Positions 15,988 to 16,693 of a stretch of DNA of 16,693 nucleotides are shown here, piece by piece. The translations under genes were made by a program, and so were the position numbers. The notes under the pieces are model-generated. The model was given only the letters and a program-made list of their open reading frames with translations, made no database searches and had not been told where the DNA came from. The number at the start of each line of letters is the position of its first letter. Positions within the stretch are counted from its first letter, which is position 1. This DNA is from CAYVXE01 sp964455375. Its GTDB lineage: Bacteria > Zhuqueibacterota > Zhuqueibacteria > Oceanimicrobiales > Oceanimicrobiaceae. The stretch spans positions 1 to 16,693 of the forward strand of contig CAYVXE010000094.1 in the NCBI GenBank assembly GCA_964455375.1, read 5' to 3'.

Positions 15988-16147
15988 TTAATCTCCTTAA
16001 TCTGGGATAGGTGCCGGTGTGTATTTATGCCTTTCGGAGGCACGGAACCGATTTTACAGAGGCGTACGAAAGTTACCAAACTTGCAAAATTTCACTGAAA
16101 GAAGCAAGGATATATTCAGCGTATTCATAAGCGGTAGCCCAATAAGA

Positions 16148-16178
16148 AAAGGGCCGGCGTTCAAAGCGCCAGCCCTTT
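16148..16178 (-). terminator. Rho-independent terminator after the partial TonB receptor gene
   Basis: AAAGGGC-C-GGCG (16148-16159) pairs with CGCC-A-GCCCTTT (16167-16178), with one mismatch and a 7-base loop. On the minus strand the stem is followed by TTTTCTTATT. It stands about 30 bases after the TAA of the receptor gene. It separates that gene from the VKOR gene, whose promoter must then lie within 15988-16147. Confidence 0.75.
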
Positions 16179-16208
16179 GATGTGCAGTCAGTCTATGGAA
16201 GATGCGGA

Positions 16209-16693
16209 TTAAAAGTTGTATCTTACGCCTAACTGAATTTGCCAGCGTGAAGCAAGGTCAGAAGTCGAGAACACGTCGGCGCGCGTCACCTTGCCGTCGC
16301 CGTTGGTGTCGCGCAGACGCAGGCTGAGATCACGCTTGCCATTGGCGTCGTAGCCCTTATCGTTGAACAGGGTTGCTGCATCAAAGTTGACGAACTTGAT
16401 CTGTCCCCAGTCGTTGTTCAGGAAATTGAGCAGGTTGAGAATATCCAGCGTCAGCTCGAGGTTCTGCGTGCGCAGTGATGGAATCTTCTGGGTAATGCGC
16501 AGGTCCAGACGGTCCTGCCAGGGAGCGCGAGCCGAGTTACGTGGAAAGATCTTGCCTTTGGCATCCTTCAGCGCGGGCTCTGAATTGATGAAGGTTTCAA
16601 TAGCCGCCCAGTTGGCCGGGTCGGAAATGTCGTCGGCAGAGCTCGGAATCCATGCCAGGTCGTTGCCGCGAATGCGGTCGCCGTTGATGTCAT
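16209..16693 (-). CDS. C-terminal part of an Oar-like TonB-dependent receptor (partial, runs off the window)
   Basis: The reading frame is open from the right edge of the window to a TAA at 16209-16211, giving about 161 residues of the C-terminal barrel. Recognisable parts are DINGDRIRGNDLAWIPSS, NSARAPWQDRLDLRITQKIP and LTLDILNLLNFLNNDWGQIK. The final strand is WQIQLGVRYNF, with a terminal aromatic residue as in outer-membrane barrels. These match the ends of Oar/OmpA-related TonB-dependent receptors, which carry an N-terminal regulatory domain. A short calcium-loop-like stretch, DTNGDGKVTRADVF, sits just before the last strand. The start lies outside the window. The base composition is GC-rich like the VKOR gene and unlike the other TonB receptor here. 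Confidence 0.8.
   Translation of the reverse strand, partial: DINGDRIRGNDLAWIPSSADDISDPANWAAIETFINSEPALKDAKGKIFPRNSARAPWQDRLDLRITQKIPSLRTQNLELTLDILNLLNFLNNDWGQIKFVNFDAATLFNDKGYDANGKRDLSLRLRDTNGDGKVTRADVFSTSDLASRWQIQLGVRYNF

Noticed and set aside
15001..16098. 365-codon open frame on the plus strand
   Set aside because: It is antisense to the VKOR-thioredoxin gene. Its translation is polar and low in complexity with no family motif, while the minus-strand protein has all expected cysteines and a good ribosome site.

Overview
The window looks like a chromosomal segment from an uncultured member of the FCB (Fibrobacterota-Chlorobiota-Bacteroidota) side of the tree, such as the Calditrichota, KSB1 or Ignavibacteriota type. 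Three things point there. Two proteins end in type IX secretion system (T9SS) type A sorting domains of the NYPNPFNPETTI...KMLFLK kind. There is a PorV/PorQ-family outer-membrane protein. There are also TonB-dependent receptors that start with a carboxypeptidase-like regulatory domain. No rRNA or tRNA is present, so the lineage is inferred from protein style alone.

Layout. (1) 220-1476, plus strand: a secreted endonuclease/exonuclease/phosphatase (EEP) family protein with a T9SS sorting domain. (2) 10958 down to 1687, minus strand: a tight run of five cell-envelope genes. In order of transcription they are a lamin-tail/OB-fold protein with a T9SS sorting domain, a surface lipoprotein with Fn3-like and amidotransferase-like parts, a TonB-dependent receptor, a PorV/PorQ-family barrel and an NHL-repeat lipoprotein. 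The last four are separated by only 3 to 22 bases. (3) 11021-11908: a repeat-rich stretch with two diverged copies of a palindrome-ended element, which bracket a frameshifted DUF559 endonuclease-like gene. (4) 14057-11916, minus strand: a large secreted protein with Fn3-like and C-terminal sorting-like domains. (5) 14058-14748: AT-rich non-coding DNA with a terminator. (6) 15987-14749, minus strand: a VKOR-thioredoxin fusion for disulfide formation. (7) 16693-16209: the C-terminal end of a second, Oar-like TonB-dependent receptor, with its own terminator. Base composition rises sharply from about 14640 to the right edge.

How the genes may work together. COG2374-type extracellular nucleases (ExeM-like) usually carry a lamin-tail domain, OB-folds and an EEP catalytic domain in one chain. 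Here the lamin-tail and OB-folds are in one T9SS-type protein and the EEP domain in another. They sit at opposite ends of a cluster that encodes a TonB receptor, a PorV-like barrel and two surface lipoproteins. My inference is a surface system that binds and cuts extracellular nucleic acid or phosphate esters and imports a product. The sequence shows the parts, not the substrate. The VKOR-DsbA fusion could supply disulfides to the envelope but is a separate transcription unit.
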